The notes under the pieces were generated by a model that saw only the letters and a list, made by a program, of their open reading frames with translations, searched no databases and was not told the DNA's origin. A stretch of DNA of 64,000 nt from Lepraria neglecta (Eukaryota; Ascomycota; Lecanoromycetes; Lecanorales; Stereocaulaceae): the NCBI GenBank assembly GCA_033220425.1, contig CM065652.1, positions 4,154,001 to 4,218,000 of the forward strand. The letters are read 5' to 3'. The position numbers and the translations under genes were made by a program. This document shows, in pieces, positions 33,101 through 45,582 of the stretch (position 1 is its first letter; every line of letters starts with the position of its first letter).

Positions 33101-35091
33101 CGAGCCCCAATTGCGAGCGGCATAGTCAAGGAACACAAAGCCCCTTTCTAAGGCCTGCAACTCAGCTTCTGAGGCTATGTAGGAGCTTCTTGGGAAAAGC
33201 TCGAAGGCTAAATAAGTGAGACATGTCAAAGTGATGTACTGATGGGGATCGGGGCAATATTCCAGCTGTGTCTGCTCGAAATAATTCCGTGCAGTTTCGT
33301 GAACGAATTGTAGCTCACTGCTGCCCTGTTCGACCTTGACCATGCCATAGCACACTGAGATAATCAGATCCTCATCGATCATTGATTCTTCGTCAAGGTA
33401 ATTATCTCCAGGTTCCACAGCAAGCGCATGCTGAATCTCTTGAAGCGACAATGGTCGGAATGCATGAGATACCCACGACAGGACCTGATGTGCTACCTTG
33501 ACGTCTTCTTGGTCTTGGCTCCCAATCCTCACTAAAGCATCGAGGTATGTATCATTGAGCCCGGCAGGTAGACTGTCAAGGGTTGAACGGACGGCTTTAC
33601 GGTGCGGCTGCTTCGTGAGCGCATCCATGTGTAGCTTCGGTAGGAGAAACCTTCCATGATAGGTCAGTGATGCTTGTAGACATGTACGAAGCCTAAGAGC
33701 ACAAAAGGGAATATCGAAAGGGTTTACTCACATGCCTTGGGCTTTTGCAAGGAGCTTTGAAACGATAGTGCTCTCTAGAGCAGGATCCCTTTCAATATGG
33801 CGCAATAGTTTCGCTGAAGTAGCAATCCGTGACTTGACATAAGTCGCAACGTCCTCATCCCTTGCGCGTATTTCTAGTTGAGAAGCATCGCCAAATTGGT
33901 CTGCGGTAACGGGAACTAGTCGCGAAGTGATGAGTATATGAACGTGTGGGCCAATTTCTCTCAACGCTTTGAGCAAGCTATCTCTGGTCCCGTCATGTTC
34001 TGAGCATTCGTCTAAAGCATCGATGAGCACAAAAGCTTTGGAGAACATCCGCGTGACATTAAGCAACAAACGCAGGTATTCGACGAGTGACGGCCGAGTC
34101 TGCTCCCTGCTATGTAGCTTGTACAAGCTTTTGATTTTTGCTGGCAATACAGGATGAGACTGGACTAGCTGTCTCAGCAGGCTCGCTGTCAGACTGTCGG
34201 TCGTTTGATCTCTCTCTTTGTAGTCGCAATAGAAATAAGCAATAGCAACTTTGTCCTGTGAAAACGTTCGTCTGAGGTAATCAATGATGTAGGACCTGTT
34301 CATTCATATTAGACCATGCTCGATTTCCTATATCTCGCCAAAAAAATCTAAATTAAACATACGTGAGTGTTGTTTTTCCAGCACCAGCTGCAATCAAGTC
34401 AGCTTCAAATACTCCGAATCTCCAATTAAGGCACCATACGTATTCCATGACACCAAAGGACCTGTTTATCCGTAGACAAAAAGCTTTGAAACTCTTTCGT
34501 CCTCAGCAACCAGTCTCCGGTACCTGAGGTGCGCTTTTTGAAGATATCATTATGTCGTTCAACATAAGTCCGTCTTGATAGCCATTCCAAGATTTTCTGG
34601 TCATCTTCAATGTGACTGATCATCTGTGACTGGGCTATACTATCAACATCCTTCTTTACCATCAGAAACATCCTGAAAGCATCATCATGCAGAAGCGAGC
34701 GAATACAGCCTTTGAAGCGCTCAATCTTTGAGAGGACAGCTATGCAGTCCTTCAGGTCAGAAGATCGAAACAAAACCCCGGCCAGCTTCTTTCTTCTGGG
34801 CTTCAGTCTCGTCCCAAGGAGCTCCATGGCTGCCTGCAACTGCGATATCGGTCCTCCCGGCACTCCAAGCGTGTGAACGCTTGAGAAAGAAGAAGCATCG
34901 TCGGCCGATAAATCCTCGATATGTTGCTTGAGAGTCATGAGTAGTTGCATCAGGCTTGCTGCCTCCAGGCCAAGGCTCGCCAGTTCTTTCGGCGCGTCCT
35001 TCACTTCATTCACGTATTTGATGACTTTCGCTGTAGCTTCAACAAGTTGAATGATGCTAGCGACCAGCCCGAGTACTGAAAATGGGTCCAT
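30197..35091 (-). CDS. STAND/NLR protein: NACHT, ankyrin repeats, C-terminal kinase
   Basis: Exons 34440-35091, 34363-34387, 33732-34295 and 30197-33650, with one more in-frame intron at 31226-31282 (57 bp, GTGAGT, branch TACTAA), give 1545 residues. The N-terminal helical domain (MDPFSVLGLVASIIQLVEAT) is the type fronting many fungal NLRs. NACHT: Walker A PGAGKTT (encoded by the 25 nt second exon), Walker B AFVLIDALDE, and LITSR. A winged-helix region and ankyrin repeats follow (about 660-965: GYTALQAAARGGHLEVVELLL and others). The C-terminal kinase (about 1165-1545) has a glycine loop (LGAYSKVYRV), the FALKQL lysine, HNDIKPENILV with the catalytic Asp, the LADFGSGG DFG motif and APEC. No lesion is seen. 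It probably acts as a signalling or recognition switch in the cytosol; its trigger is unknown. Confidence 0.85.
31226..31282 (-). other. In-frame intron inside the kinase domain
   Basis: A 57 bp intron (donor GTGAGT, branch TACTAA, acceptor AAAG), open and a multiple of three, so the long frame reads through it. Removing it deletes 19 residues between the glycine loop and the catalytic lysine and restores normal kinase spacing (LIRKK directly followed by GTTFALKQL). Confidence 0.75.
34363..34387 (-). other. 25 nt micro-exon encoding the Walker A loop
   Basis: This exon lies between a 52 bp intron (34388-34439) and a 67 bp intron (34296-34362). With one base from exon 1 and two shared with exon 3 it encodes PGAGKTTLT, the P-loop of the NACHT ATPase. 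Both flanking introns have good donors (GTATGG, GTATGT) and acceptors, and phase is exact. Confidence 0.85.
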
Positions 35092-38000
35092 CGCAACTGA
35101 TGATTATGGACTGAATTTGAGCTGTAGTTGGGGTGCCTGGCCACGCAGTGCGGGGTCGAGCTTCTATTGCAGGACTTTGGCAATAAATGTGCTATCGGCT
35201 TTGAAAAGGTGGGTAGGATGACAGTAGAGGTTATATGATACTCGTTGGCGATGATTTCGTGCTGATGCTGAGTGTATGAAGGAAAGCAAACTGCCGCGTC
35301 GATGGTCCAGCCCCCAAATTTCCAATTAAACAAGGCTGATTATCAAACACATGCCGAGGCTGTTTTAGTGTGGGAGCTAGCAGGCATTTATCTATCTACG
35401 CCGCGTACTCATTATCGCAATTCTAGGCTACGAGTGCGATGCGAGTGGTTCAGTCGTCGTATGAATTCCATCTCCCTTTGTTACAGCCTTCCCTGCTTTG
35501 TCGAATGTCTTGTCCACTTGCCAAATATAAGGGCCAGATTACCACTCTATTGGAACTGTTGACTGCTCATCGTCCTATGGCCTTCCCTGCATGTGGTTGG
35601 TCGGTCTACCTCGTGTCGTTTCGGCAGACGGGTGTATAGAAAGGCTATGGCTACTTAGAAAATAGTGTTTTCGGAACGTTGCCTCTCATGGTGTTCTATG
35701 AGCGATCTCAGCAATCTAGGTAAGTCCAAGAGCCTTGAAGCATTCAAAGGGGCATCCAGAACGACCAGAGGACTGCAACAGTCTATGATAACTTTGACCC
35801 TCTCTACGTCATGCGCAGCGCCCGCCCCAGCCAGAACAACAGTGCAATTGCCACGGGATTTTCTACCTACATTCTCGTGAACGGGGAAGGTAGAGGCAGA
35901 CTTAGGGCCAACGAGATTGTCTTGCTCATCGAACGACAAGCAACACTTGACTTGTGCGCGTTCCTGGCGTCAGTTAGGTGGAAAGTGGTATGAGGTTGCA
36001 TTCTGGGTCCAGGATTGAGTTCGCGCCAAAGTTCAGTGCAATGCCCTGTGTACTTTGGCTCCAAGTAGCATGATGTGTGAATGGGTCTGTGTATCTGCAC
36101 CCAGAACTTTTCAGGCTGCGATCCCTCAGCGCTGTTCGAAAATCTTTGCATTGATGCCCGGAATACTGCTGGATCTTGGAGTGGGGAACTTACGTCTCCA
36201 TGATCAGAGCACCAAGCCTACACCACCTATTAGCCTATCATGCGAAGATTCAGTGAAGACTGCCTGGGCTATGCGCGACTCGGCGGCCAGGATCGACTGG
36301 AGTCTGTCAGAGTCTGAAATTGGTTCAAAAGAACCCTTTCGTCTATCGTAGCCTGGTCCAATGTCAAACCCAAACTTACTCGTCTGTCACATACCTGTAT
36401 GGGCTCTCGTCTGAGAAGGCAGGATTTATCTCCTCGCCATATTAAGATCAAGTCTGGAAAGCATCCATGTATGTGGTTTGAACGGCCGTCTGTCCTGAGA
36501 TGTTCCGTTCAGAAGGGCAATGGCAATTGTGTCGAAAGATTCAGCGCAAGTCTTTGCTGCCTTACTGTCAGCTCGCATGATGCAAAAACATGAAACCTGC
36601 GGGGCCACTGGAAACAAAGAGTTATGCTCTTGATAGCCAACTCGTCAACTTTGAGGAATTAAAGATTGCCTGTGTATATGCGGCTTTATAATTCCAATTG
36701 CGACTGCGCCTGTAGCTACGTCTGAAACTCGAATTGCGCGGGCCTAGAATAATGGTAACAACGGCGGGCTGTTTGGCATGGATGAGGGAAGGTAGGGAGT
36801 GAGCACTCGATCCGATCCATTCAGACCCAAAGGTATTGGCCAATGGCCTTCAGTGTGCTAAAACTGCGGTATTCGAGTACTGCTGGCTATACTGCCCCAC
36901 TCATCAGATTTTCGTCTTCGTCAGGGGCACGGGCCTGGGCTGTCTACAAGCTGTCGCTGGGCCATCTCAGCAGTAAAGCTGAAACTTTCACAGTTGGCAC
37001 CGTCCAATTTAAGGACGCTCTGAGGAACCATGGGCTCATTATTGCTCCTGCAGGGGGACTGATCAGCAGTGGGCAAAGGATTTGCCTCCTGGAAGAGCGG
37101 TGTATGGTCAGGGTGCAACTCAGGGATAATCACTGAGCACGAGAGCGGTGAAGCTTAAAGTTTTGACTGGGGGGTCTCGTTGAACGGCTTCCCATAAGGC
37201 ATGTCGCTAGTTGCTTGTGGTCTTTTTATCGATGTACCTCTGGCCCACTTACGTTGCATAGACAAGCTTTGCGTTTGGCCAAGGTCCGACTTTTCACGGT
37301 GTTCTTAACGAAGGCAATGATCGATGGATACCAGATTGCCACGGACATGGTTACACCAGCTTTAGTGGACTTCGAGTATTAGGTAGGATTCTTCGACTTC
37401 GATCGAGGACGGTGAATCCTTAAAGCACTTACGAGCCATCTAGACCGTGAAGGAGTACCAGTTGATCGAAAATGAGGTATCTCCTAGTTGGCCGAGCATG
37501 AGCGGTCATGCATGCAGCTCGCCTTAGCCATGTCACTCCTGCAGCCTCTTCCGAACCCACGGAGCCAAGTTTTGTGATCTGTTATAAGTACGCCTGACCC
37601 TTCACAGCTAAGCTTCACAAAAGTTGGGCTTCTGTGTTCTTCGGTCGAACAAGTGGCTGTCATTTCACAGTTAGTGTTGGCTCTTGCCTTTGAGAAACAA
37701 TCCTTTGAAGGAAATCGAGCTTGTCAAGGGAGTCAGGAATTCCAGGGGAGATTAGGCCTAATCCTCGGGTAAGGCCCTGGGAGAGGCATCCATACCTAGC
37801 CGAGCTCGAGGCCTAAAATCAAACCCACCAATGAGCTCCAAGACTCTGAAGAGAGTATCCACTGAAATCTTAGGTGAAGATCCCGGAAGAGCTTCAGAAT
37901 TGCTACAGGACGTTACCTCAGCGGCCCACTAAACAACGCAAAGAGCTGAGCTATATGAGGCCTCCAGAATCGTCCTCAAACGTGCTCCATGATACCTCTT

Positions 38001-41000
38001 CCTGCTGAGTTGGGACCAGCTTACCTACTTGTCTCATAAGGCTCGTGAGTCCGGTCATGACTTGCACTTCTTGTTCAATTGCCTACGCACGTAGTGTTTC
38101 TGATAGGGGCCCGTGATAGGTCTTTGGGTCTCGTGCCTTAGGAAAGTTGCTGTGCCATTTGATTCCAAATGTTCCTCTTTCAATACATCTGTAGATCGTT
38201 ATGATTGGAAGATTCTCCCACTCAACCTTTACTGGGTTGTGCCTAATGCATGGCTAGGCTTGGTCGTAGAATCTTTCGATGCTCTGATGGTTAACCGTTG
38301 CCAACAAAATCACTCGGTCTGATCGCTCGTATCCTAGCTCTTAGCTTCTTTGCATTTCCAAGCAAATCGTCTTGGTCTTCGGCCATTGAACGAATCGATA
38401 GCGGAAGCATAGAAAGGCCGCGATGTAAGGACACCACTTTGTGACTGTAGGCAAAGCTTCCTTCGCAGCTTTAAATTGTCCAAGCCTATGATCAATTGCA
38501 ACTGGAGACATTCTAGAAATACTGATTAGTTAACCAACCCTTTACCGCTTCCCGGCATAAAACGAGCGAGCTGCATATCGGTGGATGCATATTTGGACGC
38601 TGCCGATGAACCAAGCACCTTGACTGTGCCTATACCAAGTTGCTCTCCTCCTACATTCCAGTGAACACAGGATCAATACAACAAAGCATGTAGCCGTCTC
38701 CTGAGCCTAGTAGTACCCAGTGTCCATTATCGCTACCAAGTCGAGCTTAGCAAGGAGTCGCCGCCTCCCAAGCCAAGGCGAGACCCTTGTAGCCCCATGG
38801 AATGTACAGACTAGAAAGGCTATACTTGCCAACACAGGCAATTTCACATCGGCGGGGAGCAATGGTCAGGTCTAGTTGGCTGAGAACTATCGCCAAGGAT
38901 CCCATTCTCTGGACCCAATAGCGAGGCATACCTTACTCAGGTGACAAGGGTATCGTGGGGCCCTGTTACCCTGTTAAGTGAGCTATACGGAGAGTTGCTC
39001 AGCTCAAGAATATCATCAACAAAAATGTGAATGGCAGTGTAAAGAAACGAAGAATTTCGCGATCTAAGGGGCCGATCTCTGCTCCATAAACAGCGTGCTC
39101 ATGTTATAGAACACGAGCGTTCGATTTATGAGAAATTGATCAGAGGTAGACTTATTGAGAAGAACGTGTCTCACTGTTGACGCCTACTATCCCTTGAGAG
39201 TAGATAGGGTTGTCAAGCTACTAGGGTAAGAGCTTGTTGCTTCGTTCGCCAATCAGAGAATTGAATCGCTGTGTACACATGTTGTTGCGTTACGCTTACA
39301 AAGGGCGGGCATCAGTGAAATCTTTCGGGAGCTGCCCAATGGCACAATACACAGAATGCTGTGGAGGGCCTGATACCGTTTGTCTCTGGGCTTCACTCCT
39401 CGCTGCGTCCACGAGGCATCTTTTTGTTTGGTTGTGGCACCAAACCAAGGATCTCATGGGACTAGGACGTGGGTCATAGCGAGGTAAGTTGCAACTTGGG
39501 GAAAAGACATAACAAAACTTCAGAGGTATGAGATCAAAGAATGCAGAGCCAGTCCTCAAAGGACCAAGGCCACTGCAACCAAAGACTTTCAAGGAATGAG
39601 ATCTCGTCAACGGGTGACAGTTGGGAAGAGCGTCACGTCGGCTCTCCGTCGTATGCTGGAGCGTGCTCCTTTTTCCAGAAGCTAAGCGAGTGGCGAATCC
39701 ACCAATGAAAAGAAAGGCTTTGGGAGATGCAAGCTGGTTGGTATCTTGTAGGATCGTTTACTTTCGCTCCTAAACAATGAAGTGCGGGGCTAGAACTTGG
39801 AGATCGAGAAAAGCTCCCACGGAGTGAATTCTGCCGATGCTAGTTCTGAACGGACAAGCGATGGCTGATAAGCAGCTGTACACTGGAGGTACTTTCAAGT
39901 CCTTTCAGTATCTAAACAAGCATCTTAGAGACTGGGGTCCTCCAGCAAGGTTCAGTTGCTGAGTTTTCCTCGGCTCCACGAAATAGAATAAGGACCTGCA
40001 AGACACTCGCGAGGGGCCCAGATGGCAGATGTATATCTTCTCCAATAACATAGAAAATTTAGTAGCACATAAGGCACACAAACAGCAGCATATAGGAAGC
40101 GAATAATGTAGCGAGAAGCTTACCAGCAATCACCCTGGCTGTGGAGACTCTTTATCAACGCGTAAGACTTCCTGAGCAAGCTTTCAACCACATTGGTACT
40201 CAAGGCAGCTGAGGTTAATCTCTCAATACGGTCTATGGAAGTACATCTTCTCTCGCAGGCAAAGATTTCTTGGAATGCAATTGAGAAGCGCTCAGGTCCG
40301 AAAGCAAGCATGCTCCAGGCGGCAGTCCTAAGCTGAATTGGTCGGGACACCTATCAGGGAAACACCCTACTGTAAATTGCAAACAGTGATGGCTAGCTAA
40401 AAGGAAATTGCTTCTACTGCCTGCTGATGAGCGATCAAACGGGCTGAAGATTACTTAAGTAGCCTGATTCAGGAACCCGAGCAGTGGTACCGAATAGAAG
40501 GGCCGGAGGGTGAAAGACGTGATGGGCGCCTACAGCTCGTGGTGGCTCAGCCTCCTAGAGCAACGTGGAAGAGTTGGTTGGGATTATTTTGAAACCTTGA
40601 AGGCGGCGCATAACACAAACTTCGTCAGCTTAAAGGGATGTCTTGCGTGAGATCTGGGTAGGCATCATATGATGCGCGGGAGCTTTGCTGTCGCAGAAAG
40701 TGGCTTTGAGTCATCGGCGCTGAAAATTTCTCGGCGAGCCTAAATAGAAGAGCCAATCATCAACAACACACCCGAGTGTGTAAGCGTCTTCCTACTCGTA
40801 TCTTTGGCGGGGAAGCTCGCAGCAGGATTCTGACTGCGTCGATACGGGTGGGGAGAGCTCACCGAGCCGAGTGCAGCAGGCTTTGCTATGATTGAAGGCT
40901 GAGGATCTGGGTAACATTGGAAAGAGCTAACAGGCACTTACCTCAAGAAGAGATTGTTGGAAATTATTATTGAGAGGTATCATAACGTTAGCCTAATTCT

Positions 41001-41480
41001 AAAACGTTGTTCAGCTCCAATGTTGGTGCTATGAGTGGCGGGAATGACTAAAGATACAGTAAGCTAACGTACGTTAGAAAGCGTAATAAAAAACGGAATC
41101 GGACCCTTTGTGGCATCTTCGAGAAATCCACCTCCCTCACCACCACAATGCTTTCCATAGTTTCCCCCGTAGAAGTGCCTGAAAATAAAGCTGTAGTAGA
41201 ACAGTAGAACGCGTGAAGTACCGCCTAGAGTAATAGGTGACAATGAGCGAAAGTTGCGATGATTTGGCGCCGAGAGGTCGCCGTGACAGGTGGCCAACAC
41301 AGGAATCGCCCCCCAGGAATTTGAGTCAGAGCCAGAGAGGAGGGGTGGGCGCCTTCCTTACCCAAAACCAAAAGCTCCCCGCTGGCCTTTTCCCACCCAA
41401 CACGACAACAAAATGAAATGGCAACATCAGTTTTGACAAGCCAGCGCAATATCAAAAGAGGCAGCCTGTACTATCTTTAA
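35092..41480. other. Gene-poor region of 6.4 kb
   Basis: No frame over about 105 codons, no motifs and no splice-supported gene on either strand. The right side of the NLR-kinase promoter lies at its left end. I see no long terminal or inverted repeats and no transposase, reverse transcriptase or integrase motifs by eye. Composition looks ordinary rather than AT-rich. It could be old decayed sequence or hold non-coding RNA; nothing specific is supportable. Confidence 0.4.
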
Positions 41481-42550
41481 ATGTTCATTTGGTCCGCCTC
41501 TCCACTCTGTGCACCCTGTACTATTATTTTTCCTTTGGCGTTTGTCCTCTGAAAAGCTCGCGCCCGCGAGCAAGCGACTCCCCGGACCTTGTGAGTAACA
41601 ATGGAAAACTTCACGCAGTCAGGCCACAGGCCGCAAACGGTGCAGAGAGAAGAGTATGGCTAACAGGCTGCTATTCACCCACAACAGTCACTTGTCAATT
41701 ATTTCCAGGAATTGCCACCTCTCTTGCCTCCGATCGACAAATTGCTCCCCTGCCTATTCCCGCCACCCGCACCGGCCACCTTTACCTCGAGCTTCACGCC
41801 ACCTCTCAATTCCATCGAAAGCTACAAAATAGCCCTCTAATCCGACACCAGTCTTCTATCCGATACCTGAATACTTGCAAGCAACCCAAGCGAATCAAAG
41901 CTTGGCCAAAGCCTATGCTTTCGCCTTGTGTTGTCTTGAGCTTTGCAGCAGTCAGAATGTATCCTTCAATGAGCAACGTGCTCCAGGCCACCGGTATTAC
42001 AAAGTCTTTCGCAACCGTCTCAGAACCAGATCGAGGTGAGAGTGGAATTTGCTGAATCAATTCCGCACCACCACGACCTTTTCCTTGCGGAAGTTCTATC
42101 CGCAGGGTTCGACTGCCACTGGACTTCGTTGTCACAGTACTTCGACGGTTTCTCGCGATTGGAAATTGTATACCCGGTGGCTTGGAGTTTCCTGGAGACA
42201 GTATCACACCCGTTTCCACCACCATAGCCATCACCAGCATTTACCTGGCCTGAGGATTTTTAAGCTGTGTCCTGGAGCCTGGTACCAACAATCCGCCTGA
42301 CTCAACCCGGTCTTCTGTCTGATATACCCTCGACACTCATATCCTTGATATCGGAGCGCCCCTACCTGCTTTGCATTGCAAGATTGGACTGGAGCTGGGA
42401 GACTCGACGACTCAGACGAACCATTGCACCTATTCACGGACATACTTGATCTGACTCATTTGCCTCCGGACCTGACACATCTGGAACTTTGATTTATACA
42501 GCACTCTTCTCTCTCATTACCCTAGCGAATACCCCACTGCGTCTCTTTCC
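41481..42550 (+). promoter_or_regulatory. Probable promoter and long leader of the cyclin gene
   Basis: A pyrimidine-rich kilobase directly upstream of the cyclin start. A 188-codon frame at 41489-42055 has no motifs and reads as spurious. Several upstream ATGs precede the cyclin ATG, so translation could be controlled by upstream ORFs, as often seen for unstable cyclins. This is inference from position only. Confidence 0.35.
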
Positions 42551-44886
42551 ATGGCCGGCGATCCAGAAATAGATGCATCTGCGCCATGGCCGCACCAAAT
42601 CTCCCCCAAGAACTACCCCTACAGCCCTTCAACCGCATCGACCGCCTCCTCATCATCTTCCTCTGTCTTCTCAATCGATGCGCCGTCATCACAGAGCTCG
42701 GTCGCGTCCTCTTCTGGGGGCTGGTCAAGCTCAGCATGGATCAATGAAAACGAAGATCAACACATTTCTAGGCCCAGCAGTCTGCAGGGTTCAGCAACCT
42801 CGTCCAATGAAGAGGTGGTCATTACAACATATAATCCGTGCCAAAGATCTCGGGTGCACCCACCTGCAGATGCTGTTGCCCCTGAATCCCGGCAGCATCC
42901 GAGACGCACACAGCGTCTCAATTCATACGAATCTCAAGATGGAAAGGCTACAACGGCGTGCCCGCGCCCTCCACCATCTTTGGTGCGACAAAGTGAACGA
43001 AAAGATAATTTCGTCGACAGTCTTGTTGGTAAGCTAACTTGTTGGGCGACTTAGGAAGGAGAATCTGCTGACGAAACCGCTACCTCAAAGACACCACAAC
43101 TCAGATGATTGAGACCATATGGCCTCTTTCGGTTCTATCCTGCGGTCGAGATACAATACTTGGCGGCAAACAGCAAAACTTGATAGGCTTGAGGACATTC
43201 GTGCAAGAGGTCTTGAGGAGATCAAAGACCAGCTACTCAACATTGCAGGTCGCTTTATATTATCTGATACTAATACAGTCGTGCGTACCGAAGCATGACT
43301 TTACTATGGAGCAATCTGAGGACTCTCCAACATGCCGAGCCATGCAGTGTGGACGACGAATGTTCTTGGCGGCACTCATCCTGGCCTCGAAATATCTCCA
43401 GGATCGGAACTTCTCAGCTCGTGCTTGGAGTAAAATATCTGGACTGAGGACATGTGAGATCAATCAAAATGAGCTGGCATTCCTCTCTGCGGTCAATTGG
43501 AAGCTACACATACCGGAGCCTGTGTTCCATCTATGGACAGACATCGTGTTGAAGTATTCACCATCCGCCCAGGTCAACGGCTTGCCCCGGTCATGTCCAA
43601 TGTCGTCGCATAGTTGGAAGTCAATAATACCCTTACTGACACCAGAGCTTGACGCCTTCGATTTTGGATCAGCTGAAGTATCCGACGATTCTGGGTACAA
43701 CTCGCCTTCATCAGATATGAGCCCTCCCCCGATACCATACCACAAGGAACTCTCGCCATGCTCCACATCCAATGAACCTACACCCACCAACCCTTACACT
43801 ATCCCACGGATACTCGAGCCATCTCCTCGAGATACTAAGGCCGATGAGCAGATCATGCCGCTGCTTCCTCGCATGGGACCTTTGCCAACGCCACAGCTAA
43901 CCCCACAGACCAGCGCCTTTTGCACTCCTGCAGTGAGTGCTTCTGGACTCTGCCCGGGCAAGTCATCCATGAGTTACGCAATGGCCCAAATTCAGAACAG
44001 CTGCCTGGCAAGGTCCACTTTGGATAACCCTCATCAATGGAAGCCCAACGCACCAGCGCCATTTCCAACGTCTGCTCGAAGATCGTCGCTGGCCAGGTCT
44101 GCTTCCTCGATGTCGTCACCTGAATCCATGATTTCGGATGTCTCATCTCGATCCTCGAGATCTTCATCAATTTCATCAGTAGCATCATCGAATTGTGCGC
44201 TACCACCGCCAAGGTTGGCAGTACAAGCGACACGTCGGTGCGCGAATATGCAATTGTGTGGTCTGAGGGAAGAGAACCAGAGACCCGTTGTGGTTGACGA
44301 TGACATGTCCTGGGAAGCTTTTACAGCTTCTCCGGAAACGTACCAAAGTCAACCAAAACCATTCGACCTCCGCTGCAATTCTACTACACCCACAAATCAT
44401 AGCGCATCCACCCGTGAAGCAGCCGCTGCTCTCCGGGACCTAGCGCTGAATCGCCAACATCCTCCACCTCAAGAACAACCCAATCCGCGGCCCCAGAAAT
44501 GCCGCAAACGCTCCCGACCCGACTCTGTGGATTTGTCCGTCCAGTCATGCGTACGCGATCTCATTGCACCACGCTTCCTGGGTGAAATTACCAACATGCA
44601 ACAAAAGAACGAGGAAGATGGCACTGTCTTGCCTGATGACAAGCTTGCTGACTCGTTCGTGGTTCTGAAGTGTGACAAAACCAAACCTCCCCTCAACACT
44701 GTTGGTGTCAACTTTATGAATGGCAAGCCCAAATCAGCGTTGTCAAGAGATGGTCTGCCGCGTAAGAGAACTTGTGCGGGGAGTGACAGAGGTGGCAAAG
44801 AGGAAGCGAGGATGATGATGAGGTTGATAAAAGAGAGGGAGTTGGATGGTAGTGCGAGGCCAGGAATGTGGGAGGGGATTATATAA
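42551..44886 (+). CDS. Pho85-type (PCL) cyclin
   Basis: Two exons: 42551-43028 and 43091-44886, with a 62 bp intron (donor GTAAGC, acceptor CAAAG), give 757 residues. The N-terminal 150 residues are Ser/Pro-rich and disordered. The cyclin box (about 155-300) is clear and of the Pho80/Pcl class: TQMIETIWPLSV, LRTFVQEVLRRSKTSYSTL, QVALYYLILI, CGRRMFLAALILASKYLQDR, NFSARAWSKISGL, NELAFLSAVNWKLHIPEPVF. The long C-terminal tail is Ser-rich with many SP/TP sites. Such cyclins bind the Pho85/Pcl-CDK and regulate nutrient response, polarity or transcription-factor stability; PCL5-like annotation is usual for this length, but I do not assign a symbol. It acts in nucleus and cytosol. Confidence 0.88.
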
Positions 44887-45582
44887 TTCCATCTGCCACA
44901 TATCACACCTGCATCATTAGAGCACAAAGGGGTGGGATGGGGACTGTGAATATGGAGCCTGCTCATACTGTATATCTATATTTATGTTCTTTGCTTAGAA
45001 GGGCGTAGATGGAGGTGCATATCTGGTTGGATAGGTTGGAGATGGAAAGTGGATGGCTGGCTGATACGGCGATCACAGGTTTATTAACTAATCAATCTTT
45101 AAAATCCCTGAGTGCTTTCTTTGTATCTCGTGATTTCGGCCTCTTTCAGTCACACCGTGCCTTGATTTTGTAGCTGGCAAAGGGAATGGACGTGCATGTA
45201 GGACGCCTAAGTCGCAAGGGCCGAATGATCGAAACTTGACGTCCAGTCGCAACGACCATCCCTCCGGAGGATTTAGCAAGGGGCGCCTAACGAGGACTGC
45301 CGTGATTTAAACGGGAAAAGAGCTTGCTTGAGATAGGTATGGTTTAATGGACGTGATGTTTACCTTTGGGAGAAAAGCAGAGAGTTTATTTCGACGCTTT
45401 ATCATTGACTAAACTGGAGAATACAACGCCTAATGCGAGCATCTGAGAAAATACATGAACAACCGCTTTTACCTCCCAGTGGCAACCCAACGCCAACAAT
45501 ACGACATTTCCAATGCATAGTCGTCACATCATAACTCATTAGCTACCAATTTCGCCCCTTTCCCTGGTTTCCATACCCTTGC
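44887..45582. other. Intergenic, convergent 3' ends
   Basis: About 700 bp between the cyclin gene (plus) and the lipoxygenase gene (minus). It holds both 3' ends. No gene is supportable. Confidence 0.5.

Noticed and set aside
41489-42055. 188-codon plus-strand ORF
   Set aside because: No motifs, unbiased composition, and it lies in the likely leader of the cyclin gene.
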